Position numbers and translations under genes: made by a program | Source: JASHPR01 sp963729365 | GTDB lineage: Bacteria; Actinomycetota; Actinomycetes; Streptosporangiales; Streptosporangiaceae | Assembly (NCBI GenBank): GCA_963729365.1 | Contig: CAVSNQ010000013.1 | Location: 1,116,001 to 1,180,000 of the forward strand | DNA: 64,000 nucleotides | Direction: 5' to 3' | Shown here: piece by piece, positions 16,612 through 25,620 of the stretch | How positions within the stretch are numbered: position 1 is the stretch's first letter | How the letters are laid out: every line of letters begins with the position of its first letter | Notes under the pieces: generated by a model | What the model was told of the DNA's origin: nothing | What the model saw: the letters and a program-made list of their open reading frames with translations, nothing else | Databases searched by the model: none

Positions 16612-17224
16612 CGATAAGTGCTTAAGGCCGCCGAAGGGACGCACCTGGGGACGGCGCGGCACCACCCCAGTGATGACAGTGACCGGCAGCAGCAACAAGC
16701 GCGTCTCGCTCGCCGCGCTCATCGCCATCAAGCCTGGGCACAGGCCCCGGCTGATCTACCGCGTGCACAAGAACCGCCGCCGCCGCGGCCCAGACCAGCG
16801 CAAAGGGTTCACCGAAACCGACTACGCCCAGCTGCTCGACGCTGCCCACCAGCAGCTGGCCGGCCCGATCGTAGTCGTGTGGGACAGCCTCAATGCCCAC
16901 ATCAGCGCCGCGATGACCGAGCTGATCGAAGCCCGGGACTGGCTGACCGTCTGCCGGCTGCCACCGTATGCGCACGTGCTGAACCCGGTCGAGCCGCTCT
17001 GGTCGCATCTGAAAAGATCCCTGGCGAACCTGGCCAAGCGCAACCTCGCCCAGCTGACCGCCCTGGTGAAGACCCGGCTGAAACGGATGCAATACCGGCC
17101 CGCCCTCCTCGAAGGCTTCCTCGCCAGCACCCGCTTGGACCTCACACCCTTCCTGGTAAACCCCACCATTAGAGACTGTAACTTCAACGGTGTAACTCCT
17201 GACCAAGCAGGGAGACACCAGTGA
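16612..17224 (+). pseudogene. IS630-family transposase, 3' fragment
   Basis: The frame carries LRPPKGRTWGRRGTTPV, then IVVVWDSLNAHIS (second catalytic Asp), then LPPYAHVLNPVEPLWSHLKR (catalytic Glu), the C-terminal two thirds of an IS630 DDE enzyme. The upstream Asp-Glu block and helix-turn-helix are missing. The left boundary is near 16612. The open frame extends artificially upstream across hspR on another frame. The right side runs into the IS256 left end at 17172. Confidence 0.75.
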
Positions 17225-18513
17225 CAGACGTGACGAACGGTGAGAGCCAGGATGCGGTGGCTGTTGTCGGCGGCCGATGAGCAGCTGCTGCGCGAGCTCA
17301 CGGAGCGGGCCCGCACTGGCGGGCTGAAGCTGACCGGCGAGGGCGGGCTGCTGGGCAAGCTCACGAAAATGGTGGTCGAGGGCGCCCTGGAGGGCGAGCT
17401 GGACGACCACCTGGGTTATGAGAAGAGTGACCCGGCCGGGACGTAATGGCGGGAATTCCCGTAACGGTCACCGCGCGAAAACGGTACTCACCGGGGCGGG
17501 GCCGGTGGAGACTCAGCGTGCCGCGGGACCGGGATTCCAGCTTCGAGCCGAAAATCGTCGCCAAAAGGCAGCGGCGGCTGACCGGGGTCGACGAGCTGGT
17601 GATTTCCCTGTCGGCGAAAGGGCTGACGCACGGGGAGATCGCCGCGCACCTGGCGGAGGTCTACGGCGCCGAGGTGTCGAAGCAGACGATCACCACGATC
17701 ACCGACCGGGTCATGGAAGGAATGGCCGAATGGCAGAACCGGATTCTCGACCCGGTATACGCGGTAATTTTCATCGACGCCATTAATGTGAAGATCCGCG
17801 AGGGCCAGGTCGCCAACCGTCCTGTCTACCTGGCCCTGGGTGTCACCGTGGACGGCGAGCGTGACGTCCTGGGGCTGTGGGCCGGGGAGCACGGCGACGG
17901 GGAGGGAGCGAAGTACTGGCTGCGGGTCTTGTCAGAAATCAAGAACCGCGGTGTGCGGGATGTCTGCATGCTGGTCTGCGACGGGCTCAAGGGCCTGCCC
18001 GACGCGGTCAGCGCCGTCTGGGAGAAGACCATCGTGCAAACCTGCATTGTCCATCTCCTGCGCAATTCATTCAAGTACGCGTCGAAAAGGTAACTGGGCG
18101 CAGATCGCGAAAGACCTCAAGCCCGTCTACACCGCGGCATCCGAGGCCGACGCGCTGGACCGGTTCGCCGACTTCTCCGGAAAATGGGAGAAACGCTACC
18201 CGGCCATCATACGGCTGTGGGAGAACGCGTGGGCGGAATTCGTGCCGTTCCTTCAGTTTAGACCGGGAAATAAGGACGGTGATCTGCACGACCAACGCGA
18301 TCGAGTCAATAAACGCACGGCTGCGCAGGGCGGTGAACGCCCGCGGTCACTTTCCCGACGGAGCAGGCAGCCCTCAAGTGCCTGTACCTGGCGATCATGA
18401 GCCTCGACCCCACCGGGAGGGGTCGCAAACGGTGGACCAACCGGTGGAAGGCCGCCCTCAACGCCTTTCGTTAGTCGTTCTGTGGGGTCTGTCTCGTTAT
18501 AAAATTACAGTCC
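17172..18513. mobile_element. IS256-family element, degenerate
   Basis: The left end GAGACTGTAACTT and the right end (complement reads GGGACTGTAATTT) are an imperfect inverted repeat. They enclose about 1.34 kb, the normal size for this family, and the one transposase inside is broken by several frameshifts. The element appears to have inserted beside or into the IS630 remnant. Confidence 0.65.
17221..18474 (+). pseudogene. IS256-family transposase, multiple frameshifts
   Basis: The protein can be rebuilt across frames: TDVTNGESQDAVAV, then ADEQLLRELTERARTGG, then GRNGGNSRNGHRAKTVL, then VPRDRDSSFEPKIVAKRQ, then the catalytic VIFIDAINVKIREG and VCMLVCDGLKGLPDAV, then ENAWAEFVPFLQF, then CTTNAIESINARLRR and finally RWKAALNAF before TAG 18472-18474. 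At least five frame changes are needed. The DDE residues survive, but no single frame exceeds 215 residues. Confidence 0.85.
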
Positions 18514-18597
18514 CGAAAAAGATCTTACACACCTGAGGTTACAAGCTCGAAATTCGGGCGCAATGAGCGAAGTCCAGGTGTTTTTCCGGCCTTCGGG

Positions 18598-20174
18598 CAA
18601 TGCCGGGGAGTTAAGGTGCGGGGGCTGGTGCCCAGGACCGTGGGCGGCGTGTCTTTTTCTCGTGGTGGTAGGGGGTGATTTCGGTGGTGAGGCTGGTGAT
18701 GCGCTGGGTGGTGCGGGGTTTGCCTGGGGGGTGGGCTTTCCAGCGGCTGGAGGGTGATTTGACTTTGCGGGCGCTGACGCGGGGACGGCGCGGGGGGTGC
18801 AGGCTGGCCAGGACGGCGCGGCCGATGTCGCCGGCCAGGTCGCTGTTGTCGGCGGTGACGCCTTTGGCGCTGGTCAGCAGGGCCTGGGCGGTCTGGACGG
18901 CGGTTTTCCAGCTGGCCCGGTCGGGGTCGGTGCCCGGGACGGTGGCGATGGCGTCGGTGACGGCGATGCGCAGCGCCTGGTAGAGGGCCAGCAGGGCCCG
19001 CAGTTCCTGCTCCACGCCGGCCGGGTCGCGTGAGCGCAGGACCCGGCCCTCCAGCAGGGTGTGGCGCAGGGCGAGGTAGGCGATCTCGTGTTCCCACCGC
19101 TCGTGATACAAGGCGATCAGCGCCTGGGCGGGATAGCGCAGGTGGTCGGTCAGCGTGGTGGCCAGCCGGTAGCTGTCGCCGTAGCGGGTGCCGTCTTGGC
19201 AGGTGACGGTCACGGTCGCGGTGATGATCCGGACCTTGACGCCGCCGATGACCGACAGCACCGACCCGTCGGGCAGGCGGCGCAGCACCGGCGGGTCCCG
19301 CAGCGACTTGAGCCGGATCAGGAACTGGGCTCTGGTGGCGGCGACCTGGGCCATGATGCCCGCGGCGTCGAAGCCCCGGTCGGCCAGCACCAGCATCGAG
19401 GCGTCCAGCAGGTGCACCAGCTTGCCGGCCCAGCCGAGCTCGCCGTCCTCGCGGGGCCCGAACACCGCGCCGAGCAGCGCCCGCGTGCCGGTCTCGGCCA
19501 GGGTCATCAGCCAGATCCCCGGGTAGGCGGCCTCCTGGCTGCCCGGAGCAGCCGGCTTGCCCAGCCAGCCGCGGTTGCGCGGGGTGTCCGGGACCTTGAC
19601 CGACTGGCAGCCATCGAAGGCGACGGTGCGGTACGGGCCGAACATCACCCCCGGCACCCGCGGCCAGGCCGCCGGCCCGGCCAGCACCTCGAACAGGGCC
19701 CGCACCGGCGCGGCGCCGATCCGCCGCCGCAGATCCCGCAGCGCCCGCGCCGAGGGCACGGCCAGGCCCAGCCCGTCCATCGCCGCGGTCAGCTCCGCCC
19801 ATACACCCAGATACCCCCGCGCCGGGAACAAGCACATCGCCAGCACGAAGTAGACGCCCACCCGCGAGGGCAGCAGCCGCAGCCGCCGCTGCGCGGCGCC
19901 GGCATCTGCCAGCACCCCATCCACAAGCTCGAACGGCACGATCTGGGTCAGCTCCCCCAGGTGCCCGGGCGCGAACACCCCCGCCGCCACTGTGATCGTC
20001 CTGGTGATGGTTGTGACAGCAGCACTGATGGCAGACTGGGCGCGCAACGGAGGTCCTCACGACGGGTTGATCTTGGCGGATTCCCGTCCTACCGGACCTC
20101 CGTTGCCATGCCGACCCCGACACGCCGAAACAGGTACTTGACCGCCGCGCCCAGCCCTTAACCCCCCGGCATTG
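18598..20174. mobile_element. IS4-family insertion sequence, complete
   Basis: Inverted ends are CAATGCCGGGGAGTTAAGG on the left and its near complement on the right. They are flanked by a perfect 10-bp duplication, GGCCTTCGGG at 18588-18597 and 20175-20184. Length is 1577 bp. Intact ends, target duplication and transposase mark a recent insertion. Confidence 0.88.
18611..20047 (-). CDS. IS4-family transposase
   Basis: 478 residues, uninterrupted. Catalytic motifs are VAFDGCQSVKVPD (first Asp), VLADRGFDA (second Asp) and YHERWEHEIAY, the Y-x2-R-x3-E signature of IS4 carrying the Glu. The N-terminal region matches the usual IS4 N-terminal domain (ELVDGVLADAGAAQRRLRLL). It would cut and paste its own element. 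The C-terminus is long and basic and lies close to the left inverted repeat. Confidence 0.9.
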   Translation of the reverse strand: MRAQSAISAAVTTITRTITVAAGVFAPGHLGELTQIVPFELVDGVLADAGAAQRRLRLLPSRVGVYFVLAMCLFPARGYLGVWAELTAAMDGLGLAVPSARALRDLRRRIGAAPVRALFEVLAGPAAWPRVPGVMFGPYRTVAFDGCQSVKVPDTPRNRGWLGKPAAPGSQEAAYPGIWLMTLAETGTRALLGAVFGPREDGELGWAGKLVHLLDASMLVLADRGFDAAGIMAQVAATRAQFLIRLKSLRDPPVLRRLPDGSVLSVIGGVKVRIITATVTVTCQDGTRYGDSYRLATTLTDHLRYPAQALIALYHERWEHEIAYLALRHTLLEGRVLRSRDPAGVEQELRALLALYQALRIAVTDAIATVPGTDPDRASWKTAVQTAQALLTSAKGVTADNSDLAGDIGRAVLASLHPPRRPRVSARKVKSPSSRWKAHPPGKPRTTQRITSLTTEITPYHHEKKTRRPRSWAPAPAP

Positions 20175-20246
20175 GGCCTTCGGGTAAACGCTGTGGCATG
20201 GCCCGGCTCGGACGGGCCGCCAGCCTGACTGGGCATGCCTGATTAG

Positions 20247-21269
20247 CTACGCCGAGCAGATCGCGTAGACGCTGACCCCGGTATTGGGGGAGCTTGCCGC
20301 GATCCAGCCGTAGATGTTCCCGGCAGTTTCAGCACCGGAGAACGTGCTAATGCTGCCGTCCGGGAAGCCATCATAGGTGCCTTGCACGATCGGATAGCTC
20401 TGGGATACGTAGGTGAGGGCCGCCGTCGCCCCGCCGCCCAGGACGTAAGGCTCCGCCGCTGGGCACCAGACTGCGTCCGTGCCGCCTTGCGTGGTGGCAA
20501 ACTCCACAGTCACGCTGAGACCGGACGGCCCTGCGGTTGACACTCCTGTGCCAGCGGGGCCTGCTGGCCCTGCCGGTCCCTGGGGACCTTGTGGGCCAGC
20601 AGGGCCTGTTGCGCCCGTGGCGCCTGTGCATGCGTAGGCGGTGTTCCCGCTGCCGTCTGTGACCTGCGCCCCGCCGTTCAGGCAGTTGGTATCGCCTGAT
20701 GGCAGAGATGTCACCGTCGCGCCTGTGCCGGGGGTTCCGTTGCAGGCATAGCCAGTAGTGGGCGTGCTGCCGCCGCTGGTGATCTGCGCTCCGCCGATCG
20801 GGCAGTTGGAGTTGCCAGTCGGCAGCGACGTTATGGTGTCGGCCGGGCCGGGCGGGCCGGTGTTGCCGATCGGCCCCGCCGGTCCCGCTGGCCCGGTTGG
20901 GCCTGGTGCTCCTACGGCTCCGGTAGCGCCTGTCGGCCCTATCGGTCCTGCAGGACCTGCTGGCCCGGTGGGTCCTGCCGGGCCAGCAGGCCCTGCTGGC
21001 CCGGCGATCCCCTGCTCGTTCCAGGACACCGCCGTGGTGCCCTTCGGGCAGGTCGTACCTGCATCCTGGAGGACAACTACGTGGCTGCCGTTGACCTCCG
21101 CGTTCGTGTAGCAGGCCGTGACCACGCCCGTGGAACTGACCGGCCCTGAGCTGGCCACCGCCCCGTACGCGGCGTTACCACCCATCGCGAGAGCACCGGC
21201 CAGGGCTATCCCGCCGACCGCTGCTACCGGCTTATGCTCGGCAATCAGCCCGAGTATTCGTGTGTGCAT
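20247..21269 (-). CDS. Secreted collagen-like triple-helix protein
   Basis: 340 residues from the ATG at 21269, with AAAGG upstream. The N-terminus has a hydrophobic export segment (VGGIALAGALAMGGNAAYGA). A small Cys-containing region precedes two Gly-x-y tracts, the first of about 50 residues rich in GPAGPAG and the second of about 27. They are separated by two copies of a Cys-bearing module (TSLPTGNSNCPIGGAQIT and TSLPSGDTNCLNGGAQVT). A globular C-terminal domain follows. Gly-x-y tracts trimerise as collagen helices. The protein is probably surface exposed or released; its role could be adhesion or spore coat. Confidence 0.75.
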   Translation of the reverse strand: MHTRILGLIAEHKPVAAVGGIALAGALAMGGNAAYGAVASSGPVSSTGVVTACYTNAEVNGSHVVVLQDAGTTCPKGTTAVSWNEQGIAGPAGPAGPAGPTGPAGPAGPIGPTGATGAVGAPGPTGPAGPAGPIGNTGPPGPADTITSLPTGNSNCPIGGAQITSGGSTPTTGYACNGTPGTGATVTSLPSGDTNCLNGGAQVTDGSGNTAYACTGATGATGPAGPQGPQGPAGPAGPAGTGVSTAGPSGLSVTVEFATTQGGTDAVWCPAAEPYVLGGGATAALTYVSQSYPIVQGTYDGFPDGSISTFSGAETAGNIYGWIAASSPNTGVSVYAICSA

Positions 21270-22622
21270 TTCTGTCGCCTTTCCGCCCCGCACCTGTGCA
21301 ATCGTGCACATTGGTGCTCCTGCCACCGCAGTGTCCTCTGTCTGCGGCGCCGGTCAAGGCGGAATTTCGAGCTTCTCAAAGAGCACTGTGTCTACGGTGC
21401 CGACACCTAAGCTGGTGGCGAGTCGCCCGGCCAATTTCCGCAGGCCAGCAAGGCACTGTTACGATGCGTAACCAGAATCCGGCCGCGTGTACTGACCTTC
21501 ATTTGACCACGACTCACGCTAACGGTACCGGGAGTCACTCTGCGCTATCAAAGGCGGCCACGAGGCCCAGGCGGCGAGCCACGCAGCCGAGCCCCCATAA
21601 GGCCGAAACTAGGGGCCATATCGCGCCCTGCACGGCATCCAGGGAGGGCCGTCGAGGTGCCTGGAAATCCTTCGCCTGCGGGGGTGGTCGACGATAAATC
21701 CTATCGTGGCTTTATTACTGGCCGTAGCCGAGCGTAAATTCCGCGTTAATGCGAACCGCCAATTCAATAGGCAGCAAGTGGGGCACTGGGGCTACTGCGC
21801 GCTCGCGCGGAGCGCGCGATCTGCGAGTGCGGCCAGGACGAGGGTAGTCACGGAAAATACTGGGCAACTCGGTATTTGGGGACGATAGCACGCCGGGATC
21901 AGTTGTTAATACAAAGCTCGCGCTGTGCAACCAGCCAGCAGACCTCCATGCAGTACGTCTATATCTATGGGGCGTTGGCAGGGATCTCCATCTCTGGCCC
22001 CGAAAATCGGGATGTGGTCGACATGAGATCCGGCTATGTTCATCGCGGGGCTCTCCAGTCCTGGCCCGCGATTTCGGGATGTGCTCGACTGAGCATCGTC
22101 ATTCGTCCGCCACCTGACACTTGTCGGGATTGTTCAACTCGACGCGGGCGAGCAGCCGTCTCCGGCGATCAGGCCCCTGACCTGCACTTCCTGGCAGCAG
22201 GGGTGGTGCCCAGCGTGGCGCCATTCACCTCGGCTGACCCGTCGACTGAATGCTCAGCGCCTCCCGGCCAACCGCGAAGCCGTTCGTGTCTCAGCCAGCT
22301 GGGCCCGCAAGCTCAGGGGCCACCCGCCCGAGCTAGCTCACAACGGCTCGGCCCACACTTGGCGGGGCGCCGCGATGATCACACCAGCCTCGGCTCCGTC
22401 CTCGCCACCGCGCTCATCCCGGGCCGGGCTCCATGACGACCTGAGCGAGAGCCAGGAATCTGTTCAACACGAGCCACGCCCGCATCCGCTAGCCCTGTCC
22501 TTTAGGTCCAGTCCGTGATAGTCGCTGCCGCCGGTTGGCGTTCAACTCCACGGTCAGATGGCGGTCAAACGATCTTAGGCGCGATGCCGACGGTCGACAG
22601 CAAGCCCTATGACCTGCACCTT
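21270..22622. other. 1.35-kb gap at the right end of the island
   Basis: This is where an integrase would be expected next to the tRNA. I see no open frame with protein-like content on either strand. Two imperfect copies of a 35-base segment (TGGCCCCGAAAATCGGGATG around 21995 and TGGCCCGCGATTTCGGGATG around 22063) lie 68 bases apart. The sequence is likely decayed. Confidence 0.45.
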
Positions 22623-22700
22623 TGGTCGGGATGGCGGGATTCGAACCCGCGGCCTCCTGCTCCCAAAGCAGGCGCGCTAACCAAGCTGCGCTACATCCCG
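22623..22700 (-). tRNA. tRNA-Pro(TGG)
   Basis: Acceptor stem CGGGATG/CATCCCG, discriminator A and an encoded CCA (22625-22623). The anticodon arm CCTGC-TTTGGGA-GCAGG gives anticodon TGG. The T-arm GCGGGTTCGAATCCCGC is intact. Its 3' half forms the right attachment site of the island. If tRNA-Pro(TGG) is single copy it is essential, which explains why integration restored it. Confidence 0.95.
22625..22667. repeat. attR: 43-bp repeat inside tRNA-Pro
   Basis: Perfect match to 6403-6445. It begins in the CCA/acceptor end and runs to the anticodon, the usual crossover span for tyrosine integrases. Confidence 0.9.
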
Positions 22701-22902
22701 GTTGGCCAGCCGTAGCCTACCTTCTGCTGGCCGCGAGCCCTTTAGCGAATGCTCCGAACTCTGATCATGCAACCGTGGCCGACGAGCGGCGTCCTACACA
22801 CGAACGCCTCAGTCCCTACGGTTCGATGACCAGGCTAGCGTCGGGAGACGGTACGCTACCGGCGTAGCGGCCTCGGTCGGCGAAAGCCAACGCGACCACC
22901 CT

Positions 22903-22976
22903 GCGGGCGTAGCTCAATGGTAGAGCCCCAGCCTTCCAAGCTGGTCATGAGGGTTCGATTCCCTTCGCCCGCTCCA
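22903..22976 (+). tRNA. tRNA-Gly(TCC)
   Basis: Acceptor stem GCGGGCG/CGCCCGC, discriminator T and encoded CCA. The anticodon arm CCAGC-CTTCCAA-GCTGG gives anticodon TCC. The D-arm (AGCTCAATGGTAGAGC) and T-arm are regular. Length is 74 bases. Confidence 0.95.
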
Positions 22977-23510
22977 AACAAGAAAGCCCTGGTAACCGGG
23001 CCAGAGTAGGACACCCTGCCTGATCGCTCACCGCTCGCCTGAGCAGCGCCGGGCCACACACCGGCCACAGCGCGCAGGCGCGCCGCGCTCTGGCTTGAGG
23101 CCCCAGGGCCCAGACGCCTCGCTCACCTGGCACCCCCAAGTGCCCGTCCGCTCCCGGGCGCCCATGGATCGGGCCGCCTGTTTTCCGGGACGTTGGTTGG
23201 GGAGTCTCGATGAAGATCTCGGCTGCCCTCATCCAGCTCTGATCACAGAACACGCAGCCTTCGCTTATGGAGTGCCTCCACATGTCGGAGCGTGGACAGA
23301 TTCTCGTCCTCACGCCACTGCAACTTGCCACGCCTCAAGCTGGTCGTTTTAAACGGAATTGTAAACGGCACGACCGGCGACGCATCCAAACGTCTGAGAC
23401 GCTCGACGACATGGCGGATCGTCACGACCTCATCGAGCGAGGTCAACAGCCACGAGGCAGAGCGGGCGAAAGACGGACAGGACTAGGACAGAGACTGTCT
23501 CCAAACTCGG
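22977..23510. other. 530-bp gap after tRNA-Gly
   Basis: No gene could be supported. Open frames on both strands lack protein-like composition. A short AT-rich patch (TTTTAAACGGAATTGTAAACGG) lies near 23345. Confidence 0.4.
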
Positions 23511-24068
23511 CTACCGCAGCTCGCCAGGCAGCAGGCTATAGATCACGCTGTCGCGGCGGGCTCCCTTGAAAGGCACGTGGGAACGAAGAAGGCCCTCACG
23601 AGAAAACCCGCAACGCTCGGCGACATGCTGCGACGCCTCATTGTCGGGACCGCAAGTCAGCTCCAGCCGGGCCAATCCCAGCTCAGCGAATGCCCACCGG
23701 GCGAGCAGGCGGACCGCATGTGTTGCGGCACCCCGGCCGCGGGCCTCGGGGGCGAGCCAATACCCAATCGCCGCGCAGCCCTGATCCAGGCGAACCTCAT
23801 GCAACGAGACGGCGCCGAGCACCACGTCGTGGTCCCGCGGTTCGACCAGCGCGAAGTTCAGCTCCTCACCACGCAAGCGGGCCTCTTCCTGCTCAGCGAA
23901 GGAGTCGCGCGCATCAGTCTCGGTGTACGGAGTAGTACGCCATGAGAACCGCTGCATCACCGGATCACTGAACGCCAGCACCATGCCCGGCACGTCGGCC
24001 TCGCGCCAGGGGCGCAGCAGCACCACATCACCAGCCAGGGGCGGTACCGGGAACCAAAGCTCGGCCAT
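23511..24068 (-). CDS. GNAT acetyltransferase, RimJ/RimL type
   Basis: 185 residues from the ATG at 24068, with a GGGGAGA ribosome site. The order of motifs fits the RimJ/L class: VVLLRPWREADVPGM, AIGYWLAPEARGRGAATHAV (acetyl-CoA loop with R/QxxGxG/A) and DNEASQHVAERCGFSREG. The family acetylates protein N-termini or small molecules with acetyl-CoA. The substrate is unknown. Confidence 0.85.
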   Translation of the reverse strand: MAELWFPVPPLAGDVVLLRPWREADVPGMVLAFSDPVMQRFSWRTTPYTETDARDSFAEQEEARLRGEELNFALVEPRDHDVVLGAVSLHEVRLDQGCAAIGYWLAPEARGRGAATHAVRLLARWAFAELGLARLELTCGPDNEASQHVAERCGFSREGLLRSHVPFKGARRDSVIYSLLPGELR

Positions 24069-24284
24069 GTCGAGATGATCTCCCCTTAAAACTTTTGACA
24101 GGCGATATGTCAAGAACGACGGCCGCATAGGCAGACTGGGCCAGGTAGAGAAGACTCACCGCAAGGACCTGTCCGGCTCAAGACCAATGAAGGCGACGAC
24201 GTGACCGTGCCCGCCAGCGGCGGCCCAGGCCAGGCGGCCGCCGCTGGGGCGCCGGTGCTCGTGCCCCGCGTCCAGGCCGTGGGG

Positions 24285-24527
24285 TCACCCGGGCTGGTCA
24301 TCGCCGGGCGGTGGCGGGCTGGTTCCGGTGCGGCTGGCGGCAGGTGGCCGCCCGCGGGGGCGCATCGGCCGCGCGCGGCCGGGCAGCCGCCCGGCGTCGG
24401 CGAGCGCGCGGCGGAGCAGGAACTCGATCTGGGCGTTGGTGCTGCGCAGCTCGTCGCTGGCCCACCTGGCCAGGGCGTCATGGACGGCGGGGTCCAGCCG
24501 CAGCAGGACGCTCTTGCGCTCGGTCAC
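24285..24527 (-). CDS. Arc-type ribbon-helix-helix protein
   Basis: 80 residues from the GTG at 24527. KSVLLRLDPAVHDALARWAS and STNAQIEFLLRRALADAGR form a ribbon-helix-helix with a basic, proline-rich tail. It sits 20 bases after the SPFH gene on the same strand, an arrangement repeated in many streptomycetes. It may regulate that gene, or dock to membrane assemblies. DNA targets are unknown. Confidence 0.75.
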   Translation of the reverse strand: MTERKSVLLRLDPAVHDALARWASDELRSTNAQIEFLLRRALADAGRLPGRARPMRPRGRPPAASRTGTSPPPPGDDQPG

Positions 24528-24547
24528 CGCTATACCCGAACCTGCCG

Positions 24548-25474
24548 TCACTGGTACAGGGTGCCGGTGTTGACCACTGGCTGGGTGGCCTGCTCGCTGC
24601 ACAAGACGACGAGCAGGTTGGAGACCATCGAGGCCTTGCGCTCTTCATCCAGCTCGACGACGTCCTCGTCCTGCAGCCGCTGCAGCGCCAGCTGGACCAT
24701 GCCGACCGCGCCTTCCACGATCGTCCGCCGGGCGCCGACCACGGCGCTGGCCTGCTGCTGGCGCAGCATGGCCTGGGCGATCTCCGGGGCATACGACAGC
24801 CGGGTCAGCCGCGACTCGATGATGTGTACCCCGGCCGATGCGACCCGCGCGCCGATCTCGGCGGAGAGCTTGCTGGTGATCTCCTCGGCGTTGCCGCGCA
24901 GCGACAGCTCGCCTTCGCGGCGGCTGGTGTAGGCGTAGCTGGAGGCGATGTGCCGGACCGCGGTCTCGGTCTGGATGGTGACGAACTGCGTGTAGTCGTC
25001 GACGGAGTAGATGGCGCGGGCGGTGTCGGCGACCTGCCAGACGACCACGGCGGCGATCTCGATCGGGTTGCCGTCGGCGTCGTTGACCTTGGCCTGCGCC
25101 GATTCCTGGTTGCGGATCCGGGTGGACACCGAGATCCGCCGGGTGAACGGGTTCACCCACTGCAAGCCCGAGTCGCGGATCGTGCCGCGGTAGCGGCCGA
25201 ACAGCTGCACGACGCGGGCCTGCCCGGGGACAACCGGGGTCAGGCCCGCCAGCACCAGGGCGCTGGCGAGAAAGCTCAGGACGCAGAGCACAACCAGCGC
25301 CACAGCGGCGCCGTGACTCTGGTGGCTTGCCACCACGGCCAGCACCACCCCGGCCAGCAGCCCGGCGATGCCCAGCGCCAGCATGCGCAGGCCGGTCAAG
25401 AACCGGGCTTCGTGCTCGGTTACCTGCTGGTCAGGCTGTTGCGGGCCTGCGGCGGCGGCAGTCTCGGTAGCCAT
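24548..25474 (-). CDS. SPFH/band-7 membrane protein
   Basis: 308 residues. Two hydrophobic segments (about 30-52 and 58-80) are followed by an SPFH domain starting at TPVVPGQARVVQLFGRYRGT and a helical region ending about residue 290. It resembles stomatin/prohibitin-like proteins that form rings on the cytoplasmic face of the membrane. An ATG start at 25474 has GGAGCGCC upstream. It is distinct from the flotillin-type protein at 37182-38360. Confidence 0.88.
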   Translation of the reverse strand: MATETAAAAGPQQPDQQVTEHEARFLTGLRMLALGIAGLLAGVVLAVVASHQSHGAAVALVVLCVLSFLASALVLAGLTPVVPGQARVVQLFGRYRGTIRDSGLQWVNPFTRRISVSTRIRNQESAQAKVNDADGNPIEIAAVVVWQVADTARAIYSVDDYTQFVTIQTETAVRHIASSYAYTSRREGELSLRGNAEEITSKLSAEIGARVASAGVHIIESRLTRLSYAPEIAQAMLRQQQASAVVGARRTIVEGAVGMVQLALQRLQDEDVVELDEERKASMVSNLLVVLCSEQATQPVVNTGTLYQ

Positions 25475-25620
25475 CTGGCGCTCCTCTAATTGGCAGGATT
25501 GATATCACATCCCCATCTTACTGATATCGATTTTCCCAGGCAAGACGACGGGGTTCAGGGCGGAAGCTTCATAGCCCGGCGCTCTGGCGCTGTTGCGCGA
25601 CGTCAGCGACTGATCTGGGG

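Larger units (their letters stand above)
6403..22667. mobile_element. Genomic island integrated at tRNA-Pro(TGG)
   Basis: A perfect 43-bp repeat of the tRNA 3' half occurs at 6403-6445 and 22625-22667. The full tRNA survives only on the right, so the left copy is the displaced 3' fragment. This is the standard signature of tyrosine-recombinase integration at a tRNA 3' end. The 16.2-kb interior is rich in transposase genes and accessory cargo. No integrase, excisionase or conjugation gene is visible, so the island is probably immobile or was carried by an integrase since lost. Confidence 0.85.

Noticed and set aside
15566..17224. 552-residue single frame including hspR region
   Set aside because: Its first two thirds overlap the J-protein and hspR genes in another frame; only the IS630-like C-terminal part has homology-like content.
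18525..20123. 532-residue alternative frame over the IS4 transposase
   Set aside because: The 478-residue frame carries all catalytic motifs; the longer frame is a Pro/Arg-rich shadow.
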